64,000 nt of DNA from Isoetes taiwanensis (Eukaryota; Streptophyta; Lycopodiopsida; Isoetales; Isoetaceae). Shown here piece after piece: positions 1 through 10,505 of this stretch (position 1 is its first letter; each line of letters opens with the position of its first letter). The position numbers and the translations under genes were made by a program. The DNA is taken from NCBI GenBank assembly GCA_021234155.1, contig JAJEKV010000002.1, positions 33,803,123 to 33,867,122 on the forward strand, in the 5' to 3' direction. The notes under the pieces are model-generated. The model saw nothing but the letters and a program-made list of their open reading frames with translations. It searched no databases and was not told the origin of the DNA.

Positions 1-2
1 AA

Positions 3-461
3 AGTCGATGGTGGCTCGACCATGGTCAATTCCAACCTGATCAGCAGCCGATCCACTTGATGACAGAGGAGTCTGAAGAGGAGGTGGAAGAGGATGAAGA
101 GCACTATGTTGGACCTAGAAAAGAGCGTCCCAAGTATTATGGACTTGCTCCATATGATCCTAAGATGGATTTGAAGGATGGCCAATATTTGATCGTTAGG
201 CCATCAGATGAAGATATCCTATTTGGTTAGGGTATGCCATCTCGATTGCTTGTAGGGAAGCAAATAATCCTAACAAAAACTAAGCAATGGAAGTATGATG
301 CAAGTGATCCTGCCTAATGGGTTGAAATAAAATCCGTGTTGATGTTATGGAACCTCAGAAAGGGCAAGATGGATCCGAGAAAGGGGTGCATGAAGATTCC
401 AATCTCTGTGAAGGATAAAGTTCTGAAGTCACTAGAGAAGATAGCCGAACAAGCAAAATAA
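3..461 (+). pseudogene. C-terminal relic of a DUF7869-type mobile-element gene
   Basis: The frame is open from the window edge and stays in phase to a TAA at 459-461, with two internal stops at 228-230 and 315-317. It encodes an acidic stretch (EESEEEVEEDEE), then YGLAPYDPKMDLKDGQYLIV, then WKYDASDPA and a lysine-rich end. The same order of motifs (DPHAHITKGMLVLVRL, then WRPNPSDPSRYEKLD, then a basic end) closes the broken transposase gene at 21439-24604. I therefore read this as the 3' end of another copy of that family, on the opposite strand. The upstream part lies outside the window. The family link is my own comparison of the two loci, and the domain has no name I can give it. Confidence 0.55.
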
Positions 462-2422
462 AGTACAAGAGTCCATGAGTATCTTATGACGTGAATCTTA
501 CTTTCACTCTAATCCTACTTTCAGTGCATTTTCATTGTATTCATGCTTTCATTGTAATCTCACATTCAGTATATGTACTTGAATGTGAAATACTGGCCTG
601 TGATTATCTACTTGAGTTACATCTACTTGAATGTGGAATACTGGCTTGTGATAAGTGTTAACTTGTAATTTGAGGCATGTTAGAATTAAGGCTGATAATA
701 AAAAGTATTTACATGCAATTCCACATCGTTGAAATTGGGGTTCTCACTATTTGTGAATTTTAAAATGATGGAATAATTTCAAAATAATGGAATCGTGGTT
801 CAGTGCTAGGTAAATGATTTCGCAATTGGTTGACACAGAATAACAAAACATTATAGCATTCGTCTGACATGTTTTATTAATTTATTACTTGCATTGTCAC
901 AGGGTATTTATGAATGTGCAGATGAAATTCAAGCTCCTTTCTTCATGGCTTTTCAATGTGCAAAAATTATGCTCAAACCTAAAAATGGAGGCAAAGAATT
1001 GATAATCATTTGCATTTTTTAAGTTATCACTTGAGGTCATACTTATGGCTACATTTTTAGCAAGTTAACAACATACATAAGTATTAGAAAGAAGAGTATT
1101 CTCTAATTGGATTTGGACTTGGTCACATTGTCCAACTACAGAGAAGTTTTGAGAGCATCGGTCGCTATTTGCTACTTATTATAGATATCCAAGGCTCAAT
1201 CTATGGATTTCTCAGCTTTTGTTGCTAAAATGAATTACATTTGTGACAGTGTGGTGGGGATACTACTCCAGTGTTTTATTTATTAAGATAATACGTCATT
1301 AAGACCTTGGTATATTTGTGCCATATTGTCATTGTTCTATCTTGAGCTAGATAAAACTATAAATTTGGGATTAAACTCTTTCTTGACTTATGTTGATGAG
1401 GCAACCTATGCGTCTTTTGCAACAAACTCTCTGACTCGTGGCACCATCATTCAGGCCACCAATAATTAGCATAGAAAACATTAATCATCCCAACAATAGC
1501 TTATCACAACAAACATTAAAATGGCAAACTTTAATTTAAATGTATCTAATTAACTTCAATACCTTCTTTTACAATGTGGCTTAAATTAGAACAAAGTTCA
1601 ACACATACCAGGAAACCAAGAAGTGAGCCGGTTGGGAAGAGAAATGTTTGCGGCGGCCTTGACGGCCGCGATAAATTTCTTGTATAGTTAAATTAGATAA
1701 ATACTAGAAAACGTGTGCCTGACATTGCCTCGAGTAAGTAGGGGCGTGTGTTTTCGTAGGTCTTGTGAAAACAAGGCAAAGCCAGCATAATTGGGAAGTG
1801 CAAATAACCACCATGTTATCTCATGATATTGAGACGAAAAGTTAAGGATTAATGGACTCTATCTATAAGTAATAGAATTAACAACTGTCGTCCTTGTTTT
1901 TCTACAACATGAACATCCAACAATGGCACTTTGACAATAATGGCACTTTCGTGTTAATCAATTTGAAAACACATTTGTATTGACTACATTTAAGTTAATT
2001 GGGTAGTCTGTGCTAAATTGTGAAAGTGTCTTCTAGAGTTCTTCATGCACTTTCACTCGTTGAACCACCATGTGTATGGAAAGAAACTCCAAATAGTGCA
2101 ATCTTATGTGTATTAGGTTTGGTCTAAAGTTGCCTTCAATAACATACGATGTTTAATTGCAATCTTATGTGCATTAGGTTTGGTGCTAAAGTTGCCTTAA
2201 TAACATACGATGTTTAATTGCATATAGTACATTTAACATTTTTGAGTAGGTGCTCAATAGTGGATTAGATTAAAACAATGAGAATGCAACATAACAAATA
2301 TAAATTTTGTCCTACTTTGTCAAAAGTATAATTTTCTCACATTTAGATTAAAACAAATGGCACATCACTTACTATGGTGGATTATGGCTCTACAAACTTA
2401 AATGTTTCAAATTGATAATATG
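462..2422. other. AT-rich spacer, no gene seen
   Basis: I see no ORF of convincing composition and no RNA gene in this stretch. It holds one tandem duplication, listed separately. Confidence 0.6.
2098..2219. repeat. 61-bp tandem duplication
   Basis: Two adjacent copies (2098-2158 and 2159-2219) begin GCAATCTTATGTG and end GATGTTTAATT. They differ by a few substitutions and single-base gaps. Confidence 0.8.
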
Positions 2423-2569
2423 AAGATAAGATAAGATAAGATGAATTTTTACATCCACGGGAACCCAACGGGTTATGGGACGGCACATGCAAGGGCAACA
2501 GCCCATCTAAAACCTGGGGACTAGGCCCCATCACCAAACACAATAATTAAATATTAAAAGGCTACCAAG
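2423..2569 (-). mobile_element. Severely 5'-truncated LINE, 3' end only
   Basis: On the minus strand this holds only the terminal about 145 nt of a LINE. A two-tier hairpin comes first: outer stem GTCC/GGAT and inner stem ACCC/GGGT, the inner arms lying at 2462-2466 and 2470-2474 on the plus strand. A short AU-rich spacer and a (TCTTA)n tail follow, seen as AAGAT repeats at 2423-2442. The far side at about 2570-2584 again reads AATAAGATAAGATAA, so the target duplication and the tail unit are the same sequence. The hairpin matches the ends of the LINEs at 7.4, 38.3, 43.4 and 51.1 kb. Confidence 0.65.
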
Positions 2570-2959
2570 AATAAGATAAGATAATGCTAATGCTAGTGGA
2601 AAAGAAGACCAGTTGAAAGTGCAGGAAAAGATAGTGATATATCGGTTTTTTCCTCATCTTTGATTTTTGACCATTGATCTTTGGAATATTCTCTGTTCTG
2701 TGCCAAATCAAAGGCCATTAAATTTTTTGCCAGCAATTCGCCCACCACTTCCAATGGTCCAAACGCCACACATGGTTAGAAGATGAAAAAAAAAGGGGAA
2801 AAGGTCAAGGCGTGCCTCTGCTCGCATCGCATCCGGAACTAGCATGAAGTTGGAGCCAAGGCCATGAGATTCGGCCATAAGATTCGAAGCTCCAGGCCTT
2901 CACGATGCTCCGGCTCTAATCTCTGCCCCAATCCGGCTACTCCGGCAAATGTACACCAC

Positions 2960-3660
2960 GCCCTCACCAAGACACTGAGCAAATGCGAACCTCAAGAAGG
3001 AAAACCCATCTGGGTTTTGGAGCTCTATACAGTTCTGTGTATCTGTTAAATCTTTTGGCTGGCTCACCTTCGTGCAACTAAATTTAAAGTCGTAGAGTGC
3101 AGAATCGCTATATTTAACTAATAGATCCAGAGAGATTATGTCCCACATCCTATTAACCAGATGAGCATTTCAATACTAATGCAAAGAAGCTAGATTATGC
3201 AACAGGAAAGCCTAAATGGTCAAGAAATTCTAAACAGAAAACACAGAGTACCCAAGAGCAAGATGACCCAGGACTCGTATTTTGAATTGAAATGCGAGAT
3301 TGGACCTGCTTAGATGAAGAATGGGATTCTAGCCTGAAAATTTTCGCGTCTACTCTAAATCAAAGCAGCGTATTAGCTTCCAGGGTAACAAATGAATGAT
3401 TTGTTTTGTGGGTCATTGGGGCTATACAGGCGATGAGAGGGGTCGTTGATGGAACTGAGTCTTGGGAATAAGCCCATAACACTCTATTCTTCCCACGCTA
3501 GCCTTTGGGCACGCCATTTCTAGCTTCAAACTAGTGCATCCCAGCAGATATTCGTCCCCTGCTATTAAAGCAACAAAAAACTCAGTCCGGCTTCACCAAG
3601 ACACTGAGCAAATGCAAAACTCAAGAAGGAAAACCCAAACACTGAGCAAATGCAAAATGG
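2960..3660. repeat. Dispersed direct repeat of about 45 bp
   Basis: A segment beginning CACCAAGACACTGAGCAAAT occurs at about 2965 and again at about 3594. Part of it (ACACTGAGCAAATGCAAAA) recurs at about 3639. The open frames through this stretch are short and of low complexity, and I see no gene. Confidence 0.6.
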
Positions 3661-4140
3661 AAGAAGAAAAACCAAAGCCATGCTTAAAATCGAAGAGAAA
3701 CCGAAGGCATGCCGGAGCCTTCGCCCCCGAACCTGCATTTGCCGGAATCATGCTGGACTTCCAGCCATCCTGGGCCGGAATGCCCTATCATGCAGAAGCA
3801 AGCACTATCATTCAGAAGCAAGCACTGTGAATCAGAAGAACGTGGCCGTGCCGAAACCCCTGCCTGCCTGTCGAAACCCCTGCCCCTGCCCCTGCCAAAA
3901 CCCCTGCTGAAAAAAGAAAACAGCGTGTGTTCTTATCCTTCTATCCTCATATACCATGCAGATCAACACCAACCAGAGCCGATTTCGGATTGCTATTTTG
4001 ACTGGCCAACAAGCAGCTCAAAACACTCAAAAAATACACTCTTCACTATGATTTCGCATACATACGCCCCCAAAATCTAGGCCCAACCATCAGTGAGATA
4101 CCCTCCCCAAATACCAAAAAAAATAATTAGAACATTAATA

Positions 4141-4267
4141 GTGATAATGATAGAATTTCAAATGGGATCTCTTTGTGTAGCAACCTACGTCCGTAATATA
4201 TAGATCAATACATTAGTGATAATGGTAGAATTTCAAATGGAATCTCTTTGTGTAGCAACCTACGTCC
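4141..4267. repeat. 52-bp near-identical direct repeat
   Basis: Copies at 4141-4192 and 4216-4267 share GTGATAATG, AATTTCAAATGG and TCTCTTTGTGTAGCAACC with only a few differences. No gene is seen between 3.7 and 5.39 kb. Confidence 0.75.
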
Positions 4268-4406
4268 ATGCAAACCTCGTCCAACAATTCTTAGAAGTCA
4301 TTCAACTCCATCGCAAATCAAAGACAACCCTAATTGACATCAACGAGCATGTTCAATCCCTCAAAACCACAAATCTATTATTGAAATTACATAGTACGCC
4401 TAATCC

Positions 4407-4960
4407 GTCTACACAATAGATTTGTAGCCCAATACCTCTACGTAACATATCTATGCGCCCACTTTATTGGCTCCTTAAATTGACTAGAGCATCCAAAGAG
4501 GATTCACTCAAGCGAATCCTCAAGATTCACTCAAGCAAATCCTCAAGATTCACACAAGCGAATCCTCCTTGACTTGCAGGCCGTCTAAACAATAGATTTG
4601 TAGCCCAATACCTCTACATAACATATCTACGCATCCACTTTATTGGCTCCCTAAAGCAACCAAGAGAATTCACTCAACGAATCCTCAAGATTCGCACAAG
4701 CAAATCCTCCTTGGAGAATTCACTCACTCGAATCCTCTTACTGACAAGTGTTAGTTTATAGGTCTGCGTCCTCTTAATGATTAAGTGTCAGTTTATAGGT
4801 CTGCGTCCTCTTAATGACTAAGTGTCAGTTTATAGGCATGCTTTTATTGCACTTTATAGCACGGCTTTTTAAGGTGATTTGATTAGAGGATTCACCTAAG
4901 CAAATCCTCAAGCTTCACTCAAGCAAATCCATCCTCCTATGGCTTGGAGGATTCACTTCC
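4407..4960. repeat. 174-bp tandem duplication plus two minisatellites
   Basis: A segment starting CGTCTAMACAATAGATTTGT at about 4407 is repeated at about 4581. Each copy contains imperfect repeats of CAAGCGAATCCTC/AAGATTCACTC. From 4740 to 4845 there is a second array of three units with the core AAGTGTCAGTTTATAGG and TCTGCGTCCTCTTAATGA. The AATCCTC motif reappears around 4880-4995. Confidence 0.75.
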
Positions 4961-5397
4961 TCCAAGCCATAGGATTCACCAGTGCTTGGTGAATCCTCCT
5001 AGTTGCTCCAGTCAGTTTGAGAAGCCAATAGCAGCGCCGAGGGTCCCTCTACACCACCACATGTCCACATCAGATACAATACACTCACATCTATATAGAC
5101 TTCATAAAGTGGTTCAATGGCCTTATCCCACAATGTCCGATTTCTTATAGATATAGTACTTATATATTCTCATTGTTTTGAGGCTGAAACTAAACTAAGA
5201 TCAACACTTCTTACCTAACCCAGAAAAAAAAAAAAAGATCCTCCTAAAAGAGACACACCATAAGATCAACACTTACCTAACCCAGGAAAAAAAAAGATCC
5301 TCCTAAAAGAGAAGCCACCACACCAGCATACAGCTATAAAGTCAAATGTAGAAATCTGAAGCCAGAAGAACCAAATAAAAGCAAGATAGAAACAGGA

Positions 5398-5976
5398 TCA
5401 CAAATCTGAAGACTTGGCTGAATCTGAAGAGTCCGATGCAGAGGACACAGAAGACGAATCTATGATTTCAACAGGCTGAATAAGGCGTTTCGGCTGATCA
5501 AGCTTAGGGATAGTAACTGTAAGAACTCCGTTAAGCATTTCTGCTTTGATGTCTTCAACCTTAGCATCTCCAGGAAGCCTGAAAGTGCGCAAAAAGCTAC
5601 CTTCAACGCGCTCAACACGGTGCCACTTATCGGCATCTTCGATTTTCTCTTTTTTTCGATGCGCACTAATCCGCAGAGTATTTCCGTCTTCAATCTCAAC
5701 CCTAACATCCTGCTTGCTCAAGCCGGGCAAATCTGCTTTGAAAACGTGGGATTCCGGCGTTTCCAGCCAGTCCACCCTTGTATTGGCCATGGCTATGGCG
5801 TTTGCATCCCTGGCTAACTGAACAAAAGGAAAACGATCATCCAATATGCTCGGAAAAAAAGGTCTTACATAGTCCCAGTCGCGCCTAGCGGCCAACTCTT
5901 CTGCTGCGCAGAATTGGAAGAGGCATGAGGCTAAAATGAGAATTAGGCATAACCGGTCCGTCTTCGCCATCGCCAT
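5398..5976 (-). CDS. Small heat-shock protein, secretory/ER-type, 192 aa
   Basis: This is an intronless ORF. Residues 1-25 form a typical signal peptide: a short basic N-terminus, a hydrophobic LILILASCLFQFC core, and an AEE after the probable cleavage site. The alpha-crystallin domain runs from about residue 68 (RVDWLETPESHVFKADLPGL) to about 160, and includes the plant sHSP signature around GNTLRISAHRKKEK and the end motif LNGVLTVTIPK. The tail carries VEI, in the place of the I-x-I/V motif that docks onto neighbouring subunits. The protein should act as an ATP-independent holdase in the ER lumen, like plant HSP22-type sHSPs. The last residues (SSDL) only loosely resemble KDEL, so retention is uncertain. 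The serine-rich end after residue 170 is unusual. The first ATG is taken because it precedes the signal peptide. Confidence 0.92.
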   Translation of the reverse strand: MAMAKTDRLCLILILASCLFQFCAAEELAARRDWDYVRPFFPSILDDRFPFVQLARDANAIAMANTRVDWLETPESHVFKADLPGLSKQDVRVEIEDGNTLRISAHRKKEKIEDADKWHRVERVEGSFLRTFRLPGDAKVEDIKAEMLNGVLTVTIPKLDQPKRLIQPVEIIDSSSVSSASDSSDSAKSSDL

Positions 5977-6006
5977 AGTTGTAGCTCCAACCTGTTGTCA
6001 TGCTCC

Positions 6007-6015
6007 CTTTTAAAG
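6007..6015 (-). promoter_or_regulatory. Possible TATA box of the sHSP gene
   Basis: On the minus strand this reads CTTTAAAAG, about 31-39 nt upstream of the ATG. If used, the leader would be only a few nucleotides long, so another start site is possible. Confidence 0.35.
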
Positions 6016-6108
6016 AAAATATGTGTATTGTATCTACGTGGTTATTTTGCATGCAATCCAAGTAATCGCCAAATGTGTTCGTTAAATGCGGCCAAACAAA
6101 TGCGGTAA

Positions 6109-6364
6109 CTGTACCATGGTTGGCTACCAATTATATGCTGCTCCCTCATCACACCCTCAATTTATTGCTAACATTTAAGATGGAGGAAACCGCATTGGCT
6201 CGGGGGTTTCCTGAAATAAACCCCCTGGCGGCCGCCCGCGAGCGGCGCTGTACCATGGTTGGCTACCAATTATATGCTGCTCCCTCATCACACCCTCAAT
6301 TTATTGCTAACATTTAAGATGGAGGAAACCCCCTCCCCAATGCGGTTTCCTCCATCTTAAATGT
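6109..6364. repeat. Perfect 83-bp direct repeats ending in a 21-bp-arm hairpin
   Basis: The copies at 6109-6191 and 6248-6330 are identical and are separated by a GC-rich 56-bp stretch containing CTGGCGGCCGCCCGCGAGC. The last 21 bp of the second copy (6310-6330) pair perfectly with 6344-6364 across a 13-nt loop. The structure sits just upstream of the sHSP gene and may have come from a small mobile element. Confidence 0.85.
6208..6215 (-). promoter_or_regulatory. Two-module heat-shock element
   Basis: TTCctGAA is a tail-to-tail pair of HSF modules about 232 nt upstream of the sHSP ATG. It lies between two identical 83-bp repeats. I found no third in-phase module, so it is a weak element by itself. 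Confidence 0.4.
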
Positions 6365-6539
6365 CCACAAGGACGAAATTTTTGCTACGTGGCAAAAAAG
6401 GGAAAATTTTGGGTCTATTCTCTTCCGGCAAGCGATGGAGTGGCGCAGTGAGTGGCGGAATGAGCTTTGCAAGCTTGCATTAGATTCGGTGTTTTGCATC
6501 AGATTCGGCGTTTTGACAGAGTTTCTTTTCATGCATCAG

Positions 6540-6855
6540 TATTCTGGCAGAGCTATGGCATAGGAAGTTTCAAGAATAGCTATGGCGGAACTATCGTTTT
6601 GTATATGAGTTTCTTTTCATGCAGAAACTATTCCGAGCTATGGCGGAACTATTCGGGCGAGCTATGGCATAGGAAGCCCATTTTCTTAGTGAAACAAACT
6701 AGTATGGCTGGACTATGGCATCTTGAAAACACAATAAGCGGGAGGTTTAAACACGGTCGACCTTCATAGCGAGCTTTGCAAAGCGGAACCTCCATAACCG
6801 ACCTCCATAGCGAGCTTTGCAAAGCGGAACTTCCATACCGACCGCCATAGCCATG
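6540..6855. repeat. GAGCTATGGC repeats and a 41-bp tandem repeat
   Basis: AGCTATGGC followed by ATAGGAAG or GGAACTAT recurs between 6550 and 6690. A 41-bp unit then repeats at 6758-6798 and 6799-6838, with a partial third unit from 6839. Each of the two full units contains the perfect palindrome GCTTTGCAAAGC. No gene is seen in this stretch. Confidence 0.75.
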
Positions 6856-6959
6856 GTCAACCGAAATCGGAAAACCTTGCGGAGGTTTCTTGGCGAGCGG
6901 TATTTAAGCTTCGAGAGCAAAGTTGTTTTAATGTTTTGAACAAAAGCATAAAAAACCGT

Positions 6960-7488
6960 GAATTTAGATCCTTGTGGGCGTTCACTTAAGTGGAACCTTG
7001 GTTGGGGAGTTTTTCGGGGAAGCACAATATCTCGGGAACCCATATCCCGGTGAAGTCCAAGCAATTGCTAGAATCCGGTTAAGTTCACATCATCTTGGTG
7101 TAGAAGTTGGGAGATGGGCGGACATTGCACATGAATATAGATTTTGAAAAATATGTGATCTGGGGGTAGTGGAGGATGGCGCATGTTTTGCTCTTTTGTG
7201 ATGCCTATTAGATATATAAGAGCAAAGTATGGGATTGATGTGGATTCACTTAGTGGAACCGTGGGTTCATGTATTGGAGGGTGTATTGTTGAGATTCTTA
7301 AGCATAGAGAGGAATGGTTGAAAAGGAAAAATGTGGAGGAGATAGAGGTAGAGGAGCCCAGTGTATTATTCTCAGAGGATGCACTGGATGATTTGTTTTA
7401 TGACTTTGATTGTGATGTGTAAACGTCTCATAGGCCTGGCGGTCTCGAAGACGTAATAATAAATTTCATTTCATTTCATTTCATTTCC
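6960..7488 (+). mobile_element. 5'-truncated LINE: end of ORF2, 3' hairpin and (ATTTC)n tail
   Basis: In one frame, 7010-7150 encodes sequence such as IRLSSHHLGVEVGRW and then KICDLGVVEDGA, interrupted by stops. A second frame from 7183 carries on with an acidic C-terminus ending at the TAA at 7420-7422. The first part matches the C-terminal zinc-knuckle region of the LINE at 38.3-41.7 kb (LSSHHLEIETGRW, ICKLCNQGAVEDEDH). The terminal hairpin has outer arms ACGTCT (7423-7428) and AGACGT (7449-7454), and inner arms AGGCC (7432-7436) and GGTCT (7441-7445). The tail is about five ATTTC units. The 5' edge is approximate. Confidence 0.75.
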
Positions 7489-7717
7489 GACTGTTCTGAA
7501 CCTGTCTCGGCAAGCTCTAACACAAGGCCACGATTCCTCCAAAAATACTAAGAAAATCTGCTATTTTCAGCTGGAAGTTTTCCTCTTGTTTCAAATCTGT
7601 CCAGCTAAATATGGATTTTGTCCAGTAGGTTACAAGAGTTCTGGGGAACTTCCCGAACCAAGATTGGAATGACCTGTATCCTCCAATAAAATTCCTATAG
7701 AAACTTCATACTACTCC

Positions 7718-7830
7718 TTTTTTGGGTTGCCCCCCTAAAGGGCAAACCCTCGTTCATGTGGGTATTAAGCATATTTTAAATATATGCCAATATATATCCG
7801 GATATGTCATGTGACTGGCCTAAACCTGCT
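7718..7830 (+). repeat. Unclassified dispersed repeat, copy 1
   Basis: This stretch of about 110 bp is alignable, in the same orientation, to 59383-59490. Shared blocks are TTTTTGGGTTGCCCC, AAACCCT, GCATAT, TATATGCCA, ATATA, GATATG, TGTGACTG and AAACCT. The middle can fold as GCATAT.../...ATATGC. No coding capacity is seen. Confidence 0.7.
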
Positions 7831-8689
7831 AGAGCAGGTAACTATACTCGCCGCACAAGTTTTAAGAAAAAAAAAGGTATCTTTTGGGATATGGCTTCTT
7901 CGCGAGGGACTGACACTTTGGCCATTTTTTGTAACACACGTGTCTAAAATCATTTGAGAATTGCCTAGATTGGGCATTTAAAAGGAAATATACGATTGGG
8001 CAGAACCAGGTTGTGCAAATTGGAGGCAACATAATGTTGGTCGGCTGTACAGAGGTAGCATGCCGAATTCGGTTTGGCTACTTCCCCTAATGCAGTAGAT
8101 GCCGAAAAAGCTTCAGAACCTTGTATAAACACTTGTCCCTCAGGATGATGTGGTGGTGCAGGTTTGGAAGGTTCATTCGGATGTTGTGTCTTCTTGTTTT
8201 GTGCGGTCTTGTTCTTTTTGGGTCTTTGGCTATTCATGACCTCTCGCCCCCTTGAGGCAAGTGGTCTCTGCCGACTTAGGGTTCGATGGCTTCGGTTTGG
8301 GCGTGGACATGGAGCTCACTTCCCCCAGAAGGTTAGGGTATACGTGGCGGTGGTGCAATTGTGCTCGGTGAATGTCCTTGTGAGTCGGTTTAGGGTGGGT
8401 GTGAGCCCTCTCGCCCTTGTTGTGGCCTTCATCGTGAGGCTGGAGCATTATGCGGTTTATGCCCTCATTTGCGGGTTGCACAGGATTGGGTGGGGGCTGT
8501 TTGGTGAGATTGACTAACCGGCTGATTCTTTGCTTCATATGTATCACGGTGCTTGGCGCTCTTGCGGCAACAAGCCTTGCAACTATCGCGTGGCTTGGTT
8601 GGTGTGGCTGATTTGGAAGCTGTGGCGGTTGTGGATCGCCATTTGGCGGGACTTCTTGGGTGTTGTAGATGGTGATGGTCGATTTTATG

Positions 8690-8871
8690 CCCGATGAGAG
8701 TTGCGCGTTTTTTACGTGAGTTTGTTGTGGAGTGTGAGGTATCATTTGTCTCTTTTGGGGCGATTCTCCTTCCTCCTCACTTGCTTTGTAACATTACCAT
8801 TCTTTTAATATATTGATGACACAGTTCTTCAAAAAAAAAAACTTGTCTGCAAAAAAAAAAAAAAAAAAAAA
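8690..8871 (+). mobile_element. L1-type LINE 3' end with poly(A)
   Basis: The sequence from about 8690 to the A-run at 8831-8841 is a near match to the reverse complement of 63131-63270. It includes GTTTGTTGTGGAGTGT, CTTCCTCCTCACTTGC and AATATATTGATGACACAGTT directly before the poly(A). A second A-run lies at 8851-8871. The body upstream (about 7965-8690) may belong to the same element, but I cannot identify a domain in it. Confidence 0.65.
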
Positions 8872-9159
8872 CAGCACCCATAAGGATCTGCCATATTCTA
8901 ACATCTGCCAGTGCTTCCACATCTTTCGAATTACTCCAAGATAGGATTCAAACACTTGTTCTTTATTGGAAACAAAAAGATGACTGATAGTAGCCGTTAA
9001 AAGTAGATGAGATTTTACTGTAATCATTTCGTAGTTGTTCCTAACTTCAAGCGACTCGCCTATTTGTATTCTACTGGACAATGAACAAAGGATAAGTTGC
9101 TTCCTTGATACTGGCGCTTCCCAATTCTCATTTCACAATATGGTATCAGAGCAGGTTGT

Positions 9160-9440
9160 TTCCAATGCCTTGAAGACGACACTAGGAGCACCTTGATTTT
9201 GGCTAAATTAACATGCATTCCAGTGGCCTGGCAGAAAGTACTCAGTGCATCTAGATGCCGCTATACACTCGCTAGGGTATAAGCTGAGAGATCCAGGTCA
9301 TTCATATATATCAGCTATTGGATGATATGGAGAGCAAGCCTACCTCCATTCTGTGCAGCCCAATTCTCGAGTTAATCGATGTACAGTTCAAACAACATAA
9401 GAGAGAGTAGGCACCATTGGCGGACTCCCATACTATTGTT
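9160..9440 (-). pseudogene. LINE reverse-transcriptase fragment
   Basis: On the minus strand one frame encodes RHLDALSTFCQATGMHVNLA followed by KIKVL, the conserved RT block after the YADD motif (L..F....GM.VN..K.K). Upstream, around 9410-9440, another frame gives a degraded version of the G(V)RQ...LSP.LF block. The YADD box itself is degraded (YMNDLDLSAY) and a TAG interrupts the frame. The fragment resembles the RT of the 34.9-51.2 kb LINE group. Frameshifts and stops show it is dead. Confidence 0.6.
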
Positions 9441-10505
9441 GATAACTCGCCCAGATGGTGGCATTCGAGCTGACCATGTTTCATAGAGCATGTACACTAT
9501 ATATTCTAAATCCTGGGGGGACTCCCAAGTGCATGAACACAATCAAAATACATACCAAAACAAAATGATTAAGCTAAGACTCGGGCTTGAAACTTTCTAC
9601 AAAAACCATCAACAAAATATACAGCAATCCCCATATATCACCATGAGATGAGCCATGTGTTCTACAAAATGCCAATGTGTTATGACATATAATTTACTAT
9701 TTACCTACCTATTTGTCTCCTTTCTATTCTATTCTTCCAAAACTTGCCTTTGAGTCCACGTTTTATGGATCTTATAAACATAAGCTTCTTTGTTGAATTG
9801 ATAACAAGCAACAAAACGACAAATATCACGGCGGAATAGATGAACAGATCAGCTGGATTTATAGAGTGCAATACTATACATTTGGGTTATGACGCCATAT
9901 TCTGAACTTGCAAAGCCTCTCTGCTGGATATTTTGTAACATGTCGATGTCATCCTATGAATAGAAACTTTTGCAATCAAACATTTCAGAAACTTATAAAG
10001 AGAAAAGGGTTAGGAGCCATATTTGCCTCTCTACATATTGCAACATAAGCTGGATGTTGGATCACTATAACGTGTGTCCCTCTGGACTATGAATACTAAA
10101 TGTTGCTATAATGTTTTGTAAAGTTCAGCTGGAAAGTTACATTTTATGTTTATCTCATTAGCAGCAGACCCACCGCACAACATAGAGATATGCGAACTCT
10201 TTCAAAACCTTATAAAGTATCTTGCATTGTCCATGCCAAAAAGTTCAAAATGCTGCCATTTTTCAAAATGTTCCATCAGACCAGGCTACTGAACCAACAA
10301 GATTTCCCAACACAGTTACAGTCCTCTCACGCTACTGGTACATCCTGATAATAAGTACATACATGATCCAAGCGAAGGCGCTTGGAGCTACCCCTATACA
10401 ACTCTCTAGTATAGCACAGTTTTGCCTCTTACCATAGGATGGTATAGAAATTGTACAACAATCTTACATAAACCGCAGCAATAAATTAGCTCCAGAGTTC
10501 TTGCA
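9441..10505. other. U-box gene 3' side and spacer
   Basis: The part nearest 10505 must contain the 3' untranslated region of the U-box gene. I cannot place its poly(A) site. No other gene is seen. Confidence 0.45.

Noticed and set aside
8230-8745. 171-codon proline-rich minus-strand ORF
   Set aside because: It is antisense to a probable L1 3' fragment and has low-complexity composition with no domain.
9141-9152. TGGTATCAGAGC, the classic primer-binding site of copia LTR retrotransposons
   Set aside because: It lies at the edge of a minus-strand LINE RT relic, no long terminal repeat can be found beside it, and no gag or pol follows. It is probably a chance match.
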